Assembly: GCA_963734225.1 (NCBI GenBank)
Contig: CAVTGI010000014.1
Coordinates: 248,001-312,000, forward strand
DNA from: Palsa-744 sp963734225
GTDB taxonomy: Bacteria > Actinomycetota > Thermoleophilia > Solirubrobacterales > Solirubrobacteraceae
Length of the DNA: 64,000 bases
Reading direction: 5' to 3'
The position numbers were made by a program, and so were the translations under genes. This document shows, one piece after another, positions 54,837-62,604 of this stretch (its first letter is position 1; every line of letters starts with the position of its first letter). Under the pieces are notes generated by a model that made no database searches, had not been told where the DNA came from, and was given only the letters and a program-made list of their open reading frames with translations.

Positions 54837-54862
54837 GACGACGAGCCGAAAGGGGAGCTGTG

Positions 54863-55684
54863 ATGGCACTGGATGTGGACGATTTCAAGCAGGGTCAGCG
54901 GAGCACGTGGGCCGCGGGGGACTATCCGGACGTGGCGCGCACGATCGAACAGGCCGCCCACACGCTGCTGGACCGGTTGGGCGTGCAGGACGGCATGGAC
55001 ATGCTCGACGTGGCCACCGGCACAGGCAACGTGGCGATCCCGGCGGCGGGGCGTGGCGCGCGCGTGTCGGGCCTCGATCTCACCCCACAGCTGCTGGAGG
55101 TGGCGCGCGAGCGGGCCGAGCAGGCCGGCGTGCAGGTGAGCTGGCTGGAGGGCGACGCCGAGCAGCTTCCATTCGCGGACGGCTCGTTCGACCGCGTCAG
55201 CTCGTGCTTCGGCGTGATCTTCGCCCCCCGCCATCAGGTGGCCGCGAGCGAGCTGGTGCGCGTGACGCGCCCGGGCGGGCGCGTTGCGGTCGCCGCCTGG
55301 ACGCCCAAGGGCCTGCAGGGCGGCTTCTTCAGGGCGGTCGGCTCATACATGCCGCCCCCGCCACCCGAGCTGGTCTCGCCGCTGCGCTGGGGCGAGGAGG
55401 AGTACGTGCGCTCGCTGTTCGCCGACGCGGGTGGGGGCGCCGAGGTCACCCACGAGCGGGCCACCGTGGCGTTCGAGGGGGAGTCCACCGACGCTTTCGT
55501 CGGCTATCTGGAGCGCGCGCTCGGGCCGTTGGCGATGGCCAAGCCCGTGCTGCAGGAGCAGGGCCGCTGGGAGCAGCTGCGGGCGGAGCTGGTGGCGCTG
55601 TATGAGGAGGGCAACGAAGCAAGGGACGGGTCGCTGCGTGTGCAGGGCGAGTACCTGATCACGGTCGCGCAGATGCCAGCCTGA
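54863..55684 (+). CDS. Class I SAM-dependent methyltransferase
   Basis: A 273-aa methyltransferase of the UbiE/Methyltransf_11 type. The SAM-binding motif I reads MLDVATGTGNVAIPAAGRG, motif II includes LEGDAEQLPFADGSFDRVSS and motif III follows VTRPGGRVAVAAWTP. The ATG follows AAAGGGGAG. The substrate is unknown. It is co-directional with the aldo/keto reductase-like gene. Confidence 0.9.
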   Translation: MALDVDDFKQGQRSTWAAGDYPDVARTIEQAAHTLLDRLGVQDGMDMLDVATGTGNVAIPAAGRGARVSGLDLTPQLLEVARERAEQAGVQVSWLEGDAEQLPFADGSFDRVSSCFGVIFAPRHQVAASELVRVTRPGGRVAVAAWTPKGLQGGFFRAVGSYMPPPPPELVSPLRWGEEEYVRSLFADAGGGAEVTHERATVAFEGESTDAFVGYLERALGPLAMAKPVLQEQGRWEQLRAELVALYEEGNEARDGSLRVQGEYLITVAQMPA

Positions 55685-55848
55685 ACGGGTGCGCGCCCAC
55701 CGAACGTCTTAGGGGCGCCGTGTGCGCGGGCGCAGCTCACGCTGATCCGTCGTCCCGACGGCAACAGCTTGAGGACGTGGGAAAACCGGGCCGGAGTCGC
55801 GGATCGCTACCGATGCCAGGACATTCCTCGGCGGCTAGGTTCGCGAGC

Positions 55849-56094
55849 ATGAGAAACCGCGAGAATCTTGCCTCTCGCGCGGCGCGCTGGAGCGCTGCTC
55901 ACCGCACGACGGTCATCCTGGGGTGGCTCGCGTTCGTCATCGTCGCATTCGGGCTCGGCAGCGCGACGGGGATGATGACGCTCACGCAGGTGGAGACGCG
56001 TCACGAATTGCCGCGCCGCAGCTGGGTTACGTACCGAGGAACACGAGGACGGCTCGCACGCGGCGATGGTCCTCGGCCGCCGGGGCAAGGTTGA
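55849..56094 (+). pseudogene. MMPL/RND transporter N-terminal remnant
   Basis: The first 45 residues (MRNRENLASRAARWSAAHRT, then ILGWLAFVIVAFGLGSATG, TLTQVET) are the cytosolic start and first transmembrane helix typical of actinobacterial MMPL lipid exporters of about 700-750 aa. After about base 55990 the similarity ends and the frame runs antisense into the 3' end of a response regulator. All later domains are missing, so this is a truncated gene remnant. Two-component operons often sit beside MMPL genes, which supports an ancestral full-length copy here. Confidence 0.75.
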
Positions 56095-56671
56095 GCTTCG
56101 CGAAGATACTCGTGACGTGCCTCTCGACGGCGCGCTCAGTGATCACGAGTATCTCGGCGATTGCCTTATTGCTGCGACCCTCTGCCATCAGGCCAAGCAC
56201 CTCGCGCTCCCGCGCGGTCAGCACGTTCAGTGGATCGTCTGTGCGTTTGCGACCCAGCATCTCTGAGACGACCTCGGGATCGAGCGCGGAGCCTCCCTCG
56301 GCGACTCTTCTGATCGCATCGGCGAAGCGCTCTAGGTCCGAGACGCGGTCCTTGAGCAGGTAGCCGACGCCGGCGGCGTCGTCTCCCAGTAGCTCCAGCG
56401 CGTAGTCCTCCTCGACGTACTGCGAGAGCACCAGCACACCAGTGTTCGGCATCTCTTCCCGGATCACGCGCGCCGCACGCAGCCCCTCGTCTGTGTGGGT
56501 GGGCGGCATGCGGATGTCGATGATTGCGATGTCGGGCTTGTGCGCCCTGGCCTTTCGCAGCAGCTCCTCGGCATCCCCGGCCTGACCGACTACCTCGAAC
56601 TTGGCCTCCTCGAGCAGCCGCACCATGCCTTCCCGCAGCAGCAAGGAATCCTCTGCGACGATCACGCGCAC
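56027..56671 (-). CDS. NarL/FixJ-family response regulator
   Basis: A 214-aa DNA-binding response regulator. The receiver domain has the acidic pair in VIVAEDSLLLREGM, phosphoacceptor D52 in AIIDIRMPPTH, and the conserved Lys in GYLLKDRV. The LuxR-type HTH near 150-200 reads LTAREREVLGLMAEGRSNKA and ERAVERHVTSIFAKLNL. It overlaps the kinase gene upstream by 10 bp, so the kinase is its likely partner. Confidence 0.95.
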   Translation of the reverse strand: MRVIVAEDSLLLREGMVRLLEEAKFEVVGQAGDAEELLRKARAHKPDIAIIDIRMPPTHTDEGLRAARVIREEMPNTGVLVLSQYVEEDYALELLGDDAAGVGYLLKDRVSDLERFADAIRRVAEGGSALDPEVVSEMLGRKRTDDPLNVLTAREREVLGLMAEGRSNKAIAEILVITERAVERHVTSIFAKLNLAPAAEDHRRVRAVLVFLGT

Positions 56672-58392
56672 GGGATCGTTGCCCTGAGGATGGTGCCCAA
56701 CCCCTGCGGACTCGTCAGCTCGAGGCGGCCGTCGAGCGCCGCGACCCGATCTTGAAGCCCTCGCAGCCCCGAGCCCTGATCGGCGTCGGCGCCCCCGACG
56801 CCGTCGTCGCTCACCTCGACGTCGACGTGGCCGTTGTCGCGGACGACCCCCACCGTTACCGTTTGCGCGCGCGAGTAGCGGGCCGCGTTCGTAAGGGCCT
56901 CGGCGACGACGAAGTAGACCGCCGACTCGACCGACGGCGGGAGCCTGTCGGCCGGCGTCTGGAGCAGTTCCACAGGAACCGGGGAGCGGCTGGCGAGGCC
57001 TTTGAGTGCTGCGCGCAGGCCGCGATTTGTGAGCACGGCCGGGTGGATCCCTCGTGCGAGCTCGCGCAGCTCCGCGGTCGCCTCGTTCAACTCGTGGAGT
57101 GATTCGTCGAGGAGCTCCGCCGCCCCTTGTGGGTCGTGCTCGATGCGTTCTCTTACCATTCGTAGGTCGATGCCGAGGGCCATGAGTCGCTGCTGGGCGC
57201 CGTCGTGGAGGTCCCGCTCGAGTCGGCGCCTTTGCTCATAGCCGGCCTGCACGATGCGTGAGCGTGAGGCCTGAAGCTCGGCAACCTTCGCCCGTAGTTC
57301 GGCGTCCAATCGTTCGTTTCTGAGCGTCAGCCCGGCGGCGGCGCCCGCTGTCTGCACCAGTTCGCGTTCCTCCGCGAGGCCCGGGCTGTGCACGATCGCA
57401 GCGATTCGTTCGCCCTCGTACTCGATGATCGTGGAGACCTTGCCCGCCGGCGCGGGATCGACCCGAACCGCCTGACCGGCGGCGTCCACGTAGGCGTCCT
57501 GGTCCGGTACCCAATACGCGAGCTCCAAGGTCGGGTCTCCAAGCGCGTCCGCGAGCGCATCGCGCAACGCTCCGCGGCCACCACCCTCACCGAGCTGGGC
57601 CAAGAGCTCGCTGATCGCGTCGGCTTCGCTGAACCGGGATCGCAGGAGGCCCACCAAGAAGGCAAACGGTAGGCAGGCGATGGACGTGAACAAAGCCAAC
57701 GTCTGCGCATCAGAAATGTCGCTCGACAGGCCGGCCTGTTCGACGACGAGGGCGGCCATCAGCAGCACGAACGTGAGCCCGCCGACGGCGACGATCGGGG
57801 CGAACACCCTCGCTCGCCCTGGGGTGCCGCTTCGCCAGCGTCGATAGAGGACCGCGACCACGGCACCCAGCAACGCAATCGAGATGTCTAGTTGCGCCGC
57901 TTCGAGTACCTTGGCAGCCTCGGAGTGTCCGATGAACAGCGGGTTACTGGGATTTGCGGTGTCGGTGAATAGGAACACTCCAAGCTGCACCACCGTCGTG
58001 TTGACGTAGGCGATGGTGACCAGGAGACGATCCAGCCGGGTTTCGAGCCTCCCCGAGGGAAACGACAGCAGCAGCTGGATGAGCACCGCGTAGATCAGCA
58101 CCTCCCCGACCGAGGCGATCGCGAACACGACGCTGTCGTTGGAAAAGGCCAACCCCTTCAGCAACGCGCTGAGGCCGACCGCGACCATCAGCGGACCGAT
58201 GTTGCCGGCCGACCGCTGCCTCCAAACCCATAGCCCGACTCCCACGAACCCCCAGCCGGTGGCCAGGAACAAGCCGGCATACGCGCCCCGGTGAACGTTG
58301 TGCTCGCCGTTGAGCATGACCACGAAAGCGGCGATGCCCATCAGGAACGCCAAGCCGGCGAGACCGATCAGGGTGCGTCGCGGTGCGGTCAT
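56662..58392 (-). CDS. Membrane sensor histidine kinase (HisKA_3 / NarL-type partner)
   Basis: A 576-aa sensor kinase. The N-terminal 250 residues contain about eight hydrophobic segments. A GAF-like linker (about 270-370) precedes a coiled coil. The dimerisation/phosphoacceptor motif is RRRLERDLHDGAQQRLMALG with H396, and the ATPase domain has VVAEALTNAARYSRA and VSDDGVGGADADQGSGLRGL. It overlaps the receiver-only gene upstream by 4 bp and the NarL-type regulator downstream by 10 bp. The signal is unknown. Confidence 0.94.
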   Translation of the reverse strand: MTAPRRTLIGLAGLAFLMGIAAFVVMLNGEHNVHRGAYAGLFLATGWGFVGVGLWVWRQRSAGNIGPLMVAVGLSALLKGLAFSNDSVVFAIASVGEVLIYAVLIQLLLSFPSGRLETRLDRLLVTIAYVNTTVVQLGVFLFTDTANPSNPLFIGHSEAAKVLEAAQLDISIALLGAVVAVLYRRWRSGTPGRARVFAPIVAVGGLTFVLLMAALVVEQAGLSSDISDAQTLALFTSIACLPFAFLVGLLRSRFSEADAISELLAQLGEGGGRGALRDALADALGDPTLELAYWVPDQDAYVDAAGQAVRVDPAPAGKVSTIIEYEGERIAAIVHSPGLAEERELVQTAGAAAGLTLRNERLDAELRAKVAELQASRSRIVQAGYEQRRRLERDLHDGAQQRLMALGIDLRMVRERIEHDPQGAAELLDESLHELNEATAELRELARGIHPAVLTNRGLRAALKGLASRSPVPVELLQTPADRLPPSVESAVYFVVAEALTNAARYSRAQTVTVGVVRDNGHVDVEVSDDGVGGADADQGSGLRGLQDRVAALDGRLELTSPQGLGTILRATIPCA

Positions 58393-58745
58393 CGGATGAG
58401 TAAAGAGATCGCCTCCGCGCTCAGCTCGCTCTTGGCGACGAACCCGCGCGCGCCACTGGTGCCTACCGCCTCGTCAAGGTCGGTGAAGTCATGGCTCGAG
58501 ATAAGCACTATCTGCGGGCTAGCGCCGTTCGCATCGAGTAGTCGCCGCGTAACCTCGAAGCCGTCGATGTCGGGTAGGTGCACGTCGAGTAGCACAACCT
58601 CTGGGTTCAGCTTCTCCACGGCAGCCACCACGCCGTCACCGTTGTCGAGCTCCCCAACGACGTCGTAGCCGTTGGCTTCGAGCATGCGCCTCGCGCTAGC
58701 GCGGAAGCTGGGGTGATCATCCACGATCAGGACAGTCTCTCTCAT
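58389..58745 (-). CDS. Stand-alone receiver-domain response regulator
   Basis: A 118-aa receiver domain without an output domain. Acidic residues in LIVDDHPSFRA, phosphoacceptor D54 in VVLLDVHLPDIDGFEV, the Thr/Ser in LISSHD, and Lys in GFVAKSEL are present. As the first gene of a receiver-kinase-NarL operon it may act as a phosphate sink or modulate the same kinase. Confidence 0.93.
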   Translation of the reverse strand: MRETVLIVDDHPSFRASARRMLEANGYDVVGELDNGDGVVAAVEKLNPEVVLLDVHLPDIDGFEVTRRLLDANGASPQIVLISSHDFTDLDEAVGTSGARGFVAKSELSAEAISLLIR

Positions 58746-58931
58746 GAGGGCTGATCATCGCGCAGCGCCGCGCTTACTTCCATACGGCTGGCCGCCCCGA
58801 GCTGGCGGCAAACCGACGTATCCCGGGCCGCTACCCGACGTCACAGACGCCTGCCAGGCCCCCTGGTTTCTTCCTCGCTGAACGGAGAGCCTGTCGTCAA
58901 GTCCGAAGTCCAGCCCGAAGGAGGATGGAGC

Positions 58932-61050
58932 ATGACCGCCACGACCGCTAGCACCGCGAGCAGCACCACGAGCACCGCGCACGAGCCCAGCAGGGAAGAA
59001 CGAGCCGTGCATCCCTCGACCAGACGCTTCAGTCGCGCCCGGATCACCGGCCTGACCCTGATCGCCGTCCTCACGCTCGGGCTCGGCTACCTAGCCTTCG
59101 CCAGCGGTTCTGCGGCCGTCTCCGTGCCTGCCGGCGCGCATGCAGGCCAGCTGACGCTCAAAAACTGTACCTACAACACCGAAAAGGGCGCCTACGCCGC
59201 CGACTGCGGAACGCTCGTGGTGCCCGAAAACCGCTCCGACCCGCGCTCGCGGCTGATCGCGCTACCGGTCATCCGGATCCGCGCGCATTCGGCACACCCG
59301 GGCGACCCGATCTTCCGCCTGGAAGGCGGCCCCGGCGTCACGAACATGAAGTTCGCGGACGCCAGTCGGTTCACCGCCAACCACGACGTCGTCCTCGTCG
59401 GCTACCGCGGCGTCGACGGCTCCGTCCGGCTCAACTGCCCGGAGGTCGAGTCGGCCCTCGAGCACTCCGCCGACTTCCTCGGCCAGAAGTCCCTCGATGC
59501 CTACTCGAACGCGCTCCGCTCGTGCGCGAAGCGGCTCGAGGCAAACGGCGTCGATCTCGCCGGCTACACACTCCCCGAACGGGTCGACGACCTCGAGGCG
59601 GCACGGAAAGCCCTCGGCTACCACCAGATCGACCTGTTGAGCGAAAGCGCGGGCACCCGCACCGCGATGATCTACTCCTGGCGCTACCCGACCGCCATCC
59701 ACCGTTCGGTGATGATCGGCGTCAACCCGCCCGGCAACTTCATCTGGCACCCGAAGACGACGGACGAACAGATCGCCCGCTACGCCCGCCTCTGTGCGCA
59801 AGACGCGACGTGCCACAAGCGCACCAGCGATCTCGCCGCGACGCTGCAGCGGACCGTCGCGCACATGCCGAACCGCTGGTTGTTCTTTCCGATCAGGAAG
59901 GGCAACGCACGGATCGCCAGCTTCTTCGGACTCATGGAGACGACGGAAAATGCCTCGCCGCTCACCGCACCGATGACCCTGGACGCCTGGCTCTCGGCCG
60001 CCCACGGTGACTCGAGCGGGCTCTGGTTCGAGTCGTTCGTTGCCCAGCTCGTTTTCCCGGAAGTGTTTGTCTGGGGCGACGTCGCAGCTGTCGGAATGGC
60101 TGACAACCAAGCTGCCGAGCGTTACTACTCGTCAAGCGAACACGACGCGCCCCTCGATTATCGGCAACCCCGGAACGGAATTCCTCTTCGGCGGCGGAGG
60201 CCTCCTGCACGCATGGCCGGCCAACCCGACCGACAACGAGTACACCCATGTCCAGACATCGAACGTGCAGACGCTCCTGATCGGCGGCAGTCTCGACTTC
60301 GCCACCCCGCCCCAAGTGGCGACCAAGGAGCTCCTCCCCTACCTGCCCAACGGCCACCAGGTCATCCTCGCCAACTTCGGCCACACAACCTCCTTCTGGA
60401 CCGAACAGACCAAGGCGAGCACGCACCTGATTAACACCTACTTCGACACAGGCAAGGTCGACGACTCGCTGTACAAACCTCAAAAGGTTAAACTCACGCC
60501 CGACTCCACACAGACCGGACCCGCCAAGGCCATCGCCGGCGCGATGATCGGCTTCGGACTCCTCATGATCCTGTCACTGCTACTGATGTGGCGCCGGAAG
60601 CACAAGCGCGGCGGCTTCGGGCGCAAGGCGAGCGCGATCATCCGCTCCGTCTACCTGCTGGTGCTCGGCCTCGGCGGATGGTTCATCGGCCTGATCATCG
60701 TGCTGGTGGCTTTGCCGACAGTGCCCCTCGACAGCGAGCTCATGGCTGTTCTCTCCATCGGCACACCGATCGGCCTCGGCACCTACTTGGCCTGGGTCAA
60801 CCGCGACCGGCCGGCCAAGGCCACGAGGATCGGCATCTGGGTCGCACTGACGGGCGCCCTCGTCGGCGCGCTGCTGGGGTTCAACGCAACAGCCGGGCTC
60901 ATCGCGGTCATCACCACGATCATCGGAGCAGCTGCCGGTGCGAACCTCGGCCTGATCGCCATCGACGTCGCACGAATCGGCGAGCGGCCGGAGACCGTTC
61001 CGCCCATCGCCATTCCAGCGCCCATCGCCATTCCAGCGGTCGAACACTGA
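58932..61050 (+). pseudogene. Membrane-anchored alpha/beta hydrolase split by a frameshift
   Basis: The reading frame starting at ATG 58932 (after GAAGGAGGATGG) encodes a short N-terminal cytosolic part, one transmembrane helix and an alpha/beta-hydrolase similar to TAP-like/proline aminopeptidases. Motifs are CGTLVVPENRSDP, FRLEGGPGVTN, VLVGYRGVDGS and the nucleophile region DLLSESAGTRTAMIYSWRYP. Near 60150-60153 (a CCCC run) similarity moves to the +1 frame, which carries IGNPGTEFLFGGGGLLHAW, the Asp in LLIGGSLDFATPP, the His in ILANFGHTTSFW, and about five C-terminal transmembrane helices. Removing one C restores a protein of about 705 aa. It is either a recent pseudogene or a sequencing error. 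Confidence 0.85.
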
Positions 61051-61068
61051 CCCCCGGAGTCCGTTCGC

Positions 61069-61111
61069 GCAGAGCATGTGGCGGTGTGCTGGTTGCCGCC
61101 ACATGCTCTGC
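61069..61111. terminator. Strong hairpin after the hydrolase gene
   Basis: GCAGAGCATGTGGCGG (61069-61084) and its perfect 16-bp complement at 61096-61111 enclose an 11-nt loop. No T-tract. It starts 18 bp after the stop. Confidence 0.65.
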
Positions 61112-61169
61112 TGGCGTACGTGCGCGCTCGGTGGTCTGAACGACGTCATCAAGTTACGGTGGATCCGGC

Positions 61170-61535
61170 GTGACCTACGCTGCCGACCCGCGTGTTGACG
61201 TCTACATCGATGTTCTGCCCGATTGGCAGCAAGCCATCTGCCGCGAGGTTCGCGATCTCGTCCACGCGGCCGACCACGAGGTTGCCCAAACGATCAAACG
61301 CACCAACCGTCCGTACTTCGTACTGCAGGGCAACATCTGCGCGCTGTTGGCGGCGAAGGACCACGTCAACGTGTTTCTCTACGACGGCGCCATCGTCCCT
61401 GATCCGGCGGGAATCATCACCGGCGGCCACGAGAACAAGAGCGCGCGCACGTTGTCCATCCGCCAGGGCGAACACATCGGAGGACGAAATGCTCCTCGCG
61501 CAGCTCATCCGCGCGCACGGGGCCCACTGAAGTAG
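61170..61535 (+). CDS. DUF1801-like protein with replaced C-terminus
   Basis: A 121-aa protein. The core (VDVYIDVLPDWQQAICREVR, VAQTIKRTNRPYFVLQGN, KDHVNVFLYDGA, SARTLSIRQGE) resembles DUF1801/YdhG-type proteins. After the conserved RQGE near residue 103 the expected terminal helix is absent; instead the frame (GGRNAPRAAHPRA) is antisense to a cyclase remnant. The gene was probably cut and joined to unrelated sequence near base 61485. The GTG start is the first in frame; no strong ribosome site is visible. Confidence 0.65.
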   Translation: MTYAADPRVDVYIDVLPDWQQAICREVRDLVHAADHEVAQTIKRTNRPYFVLQGNICALLAAKDHVNVFLYDGAIVPDPAGIITGGHENKSARTLSIRQGEHIGGRNAPRAAHPRARGPLK

Positions 61536-61599
61536 CAAGCCGAGTCGAGCCGACCAGATCGGTCAGCAGGATCGTCGCAAGTTCAACCGACTCCGACAC
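61486..61599 (-). pseudogene. Class III adenylate/guanylate cyclase N-terminal remnant
   Basis: On the minus strand, from ATG 61599, the sequence VELATILLTDLVGSTRLATS and RADELREEHF is the start of a class III cyclase domain (metal-binding TDLVGST). It ends abruptly near 61486, where it meets the DUF1801-like coding sequence. The remaining 130 or more residues of the domain are missing. Confidence 0.65.
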
Positions 61600-61747
61600 A
61601 CACGGCCCCCGAAGGACAAAGACGCCCGAGCGAGAGAGAGTAATGCAGTTCTCAAGGAGTCGGACGTGAATCGCTCACTAAGCGCGGCGCTCGCTGGCAG
61701 CAGCAGACAACCAGCTGCAATATCGCCGTCGGACGACATTCGTGCGT
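61600..61747. other. Gap with no gene seen
   Basis: No convincing coding frame, hairpin or repeat is visible between the cyclase remnant and the sirtuin stop. Confidence 0.4.
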
Positions 61748-62602
61748 CTAACTCGAGCCGATGCTGTCTACGAGCCCAGTGAGCTCCTCGACCACGTCGC
61801 CATACAGACGCACACGGGCGATGTCGTCCAATGGCGTGGGCCCTGCGGTAACGATCGCCACGGCTCCGCCCGCTTGATGGGTCAACAGCGGCAGCCCGGC
61901 TACCGGATGCACTTCAAGCGAAGAGCCAACGCAGAGGATCACGTCGGCGGCCAAGCACCGCTCGTGAGCACGCTGCAGGGCGGCCCGCGGGAGCATCTCT
62001 CCGAACAACACCACGTCGGGCTTGAGCGGCCCGGTGCAGCGCTCGCAGCGAGGCACGCCATCGGGGTCGCGCGCGATGCGCGCACGAGCCTGCTCGAGGC
62101 CTACGCCGTCCCCGCAGACCAGGCACGAGCAGTTGGCGATGCTGCCGTGCACCTCGATCAGCTCGTGGGTGCCCGCCTTGCGGTGGAGCATGTCCACGTT
62201 CTGGGTAATCACCGCGTCCAGCCTGCCCGCGCGCTCCAGCGCCACAAGCGCGTGGTGGGCACCGTTGGGCTGCTTGTCGCCGAGCGTCGCAAAGCGCTCG
62301 CCGTAGAAGCTCCAGAAACGCACGGGGTCTCCGCGAAAGGCGTCGATGTGGGCGACCTCCATCGGGTCCACCCGCTCCCACAGCCCCTTTTGGGTGCCCG
62401 CCCGCCCGCGGAAGTCGGGGATGCCGGAGGGCACCGAGATGCCCGCGCCGGTCAGCGCGACCACCGAGCGCGCGCCCAGCACCAGCTCGGCCAGGCGCTC
62501 TACCCCCTCGGGCGTGCCGTCGTGCTCGGCGGCGGGGATATGTCTCTCTGCAGACTCCGTATAACCATGGCTATACGCGGTCGACAAGTCCTCTGCCGCC
62601 AC
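61748..62602 (-). CDS. NAD-dependent protein deacylase, Sir2 family
   Basis: A 284-aa sirtuin that removes acyl groups from lysines using NAD. The NAD-binding motif is LTGAGISVPSGIPDFRG, the catalytic region TQNVDMLH with IEVHGSIAN, and the structural zinc site is formed by CSCLVC and CERC. VGSSLEVHPVAGLP closes the NAD site. The GTG at 62602 is the longest start. A near-palindromic 18-mer lies within its first 16 codons, so either the box is coding or the true start is further downstream. It follows the beta-oxidation fusion gene by 2 bp, suggesting an operon. Confidence 0.92.
   Translation of the reverse strand: MAAEDLSTAYSHGYTESAERHIPAAEHDGTPEGVERLAELVLGARSVVALTGAGISVPSGIPDFRGRAGTQKGLWERVDPMEVAHIDAFRGDPVRFWSFYGERFATLGDKQPNGAHHALVALERAGRLDAVITQNVDMLHRKAGTHELIEVHGSIANCSCLVCGDGVGLEQARARIARDPDGVPRCERCTGPLKPDVVLFGEMLPRAALQRAHERCLAADVILCVGSSLEVHPVAGLPLLTHQAGGAVAIVTAGPTPLDDIARVRLYGDVVEELTGLVDSIGSS
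62559..62576. repeat. Near-palindromic 18-mer, copy 3 of 3
   Basis: GTATAACCATGGCTATAC has 8 of 9 base pairs self-complementary. It lies within the first codons of the sirtuin frame, on the same strand orientation relative to its gene as the copy upstream of dus. Confidence 0.65.
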
Positions 62603-62604
62603 CG

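Noticed and set aside
61480..61535. A simple frameshift in the DUF1801-like gene
   Set aside because: The alternative frame (EDEMLLAQLIRAHGAH) looks helical, but the same bases read on the other strand as a clear cyclase start, so a recombination scar is the better explanation.
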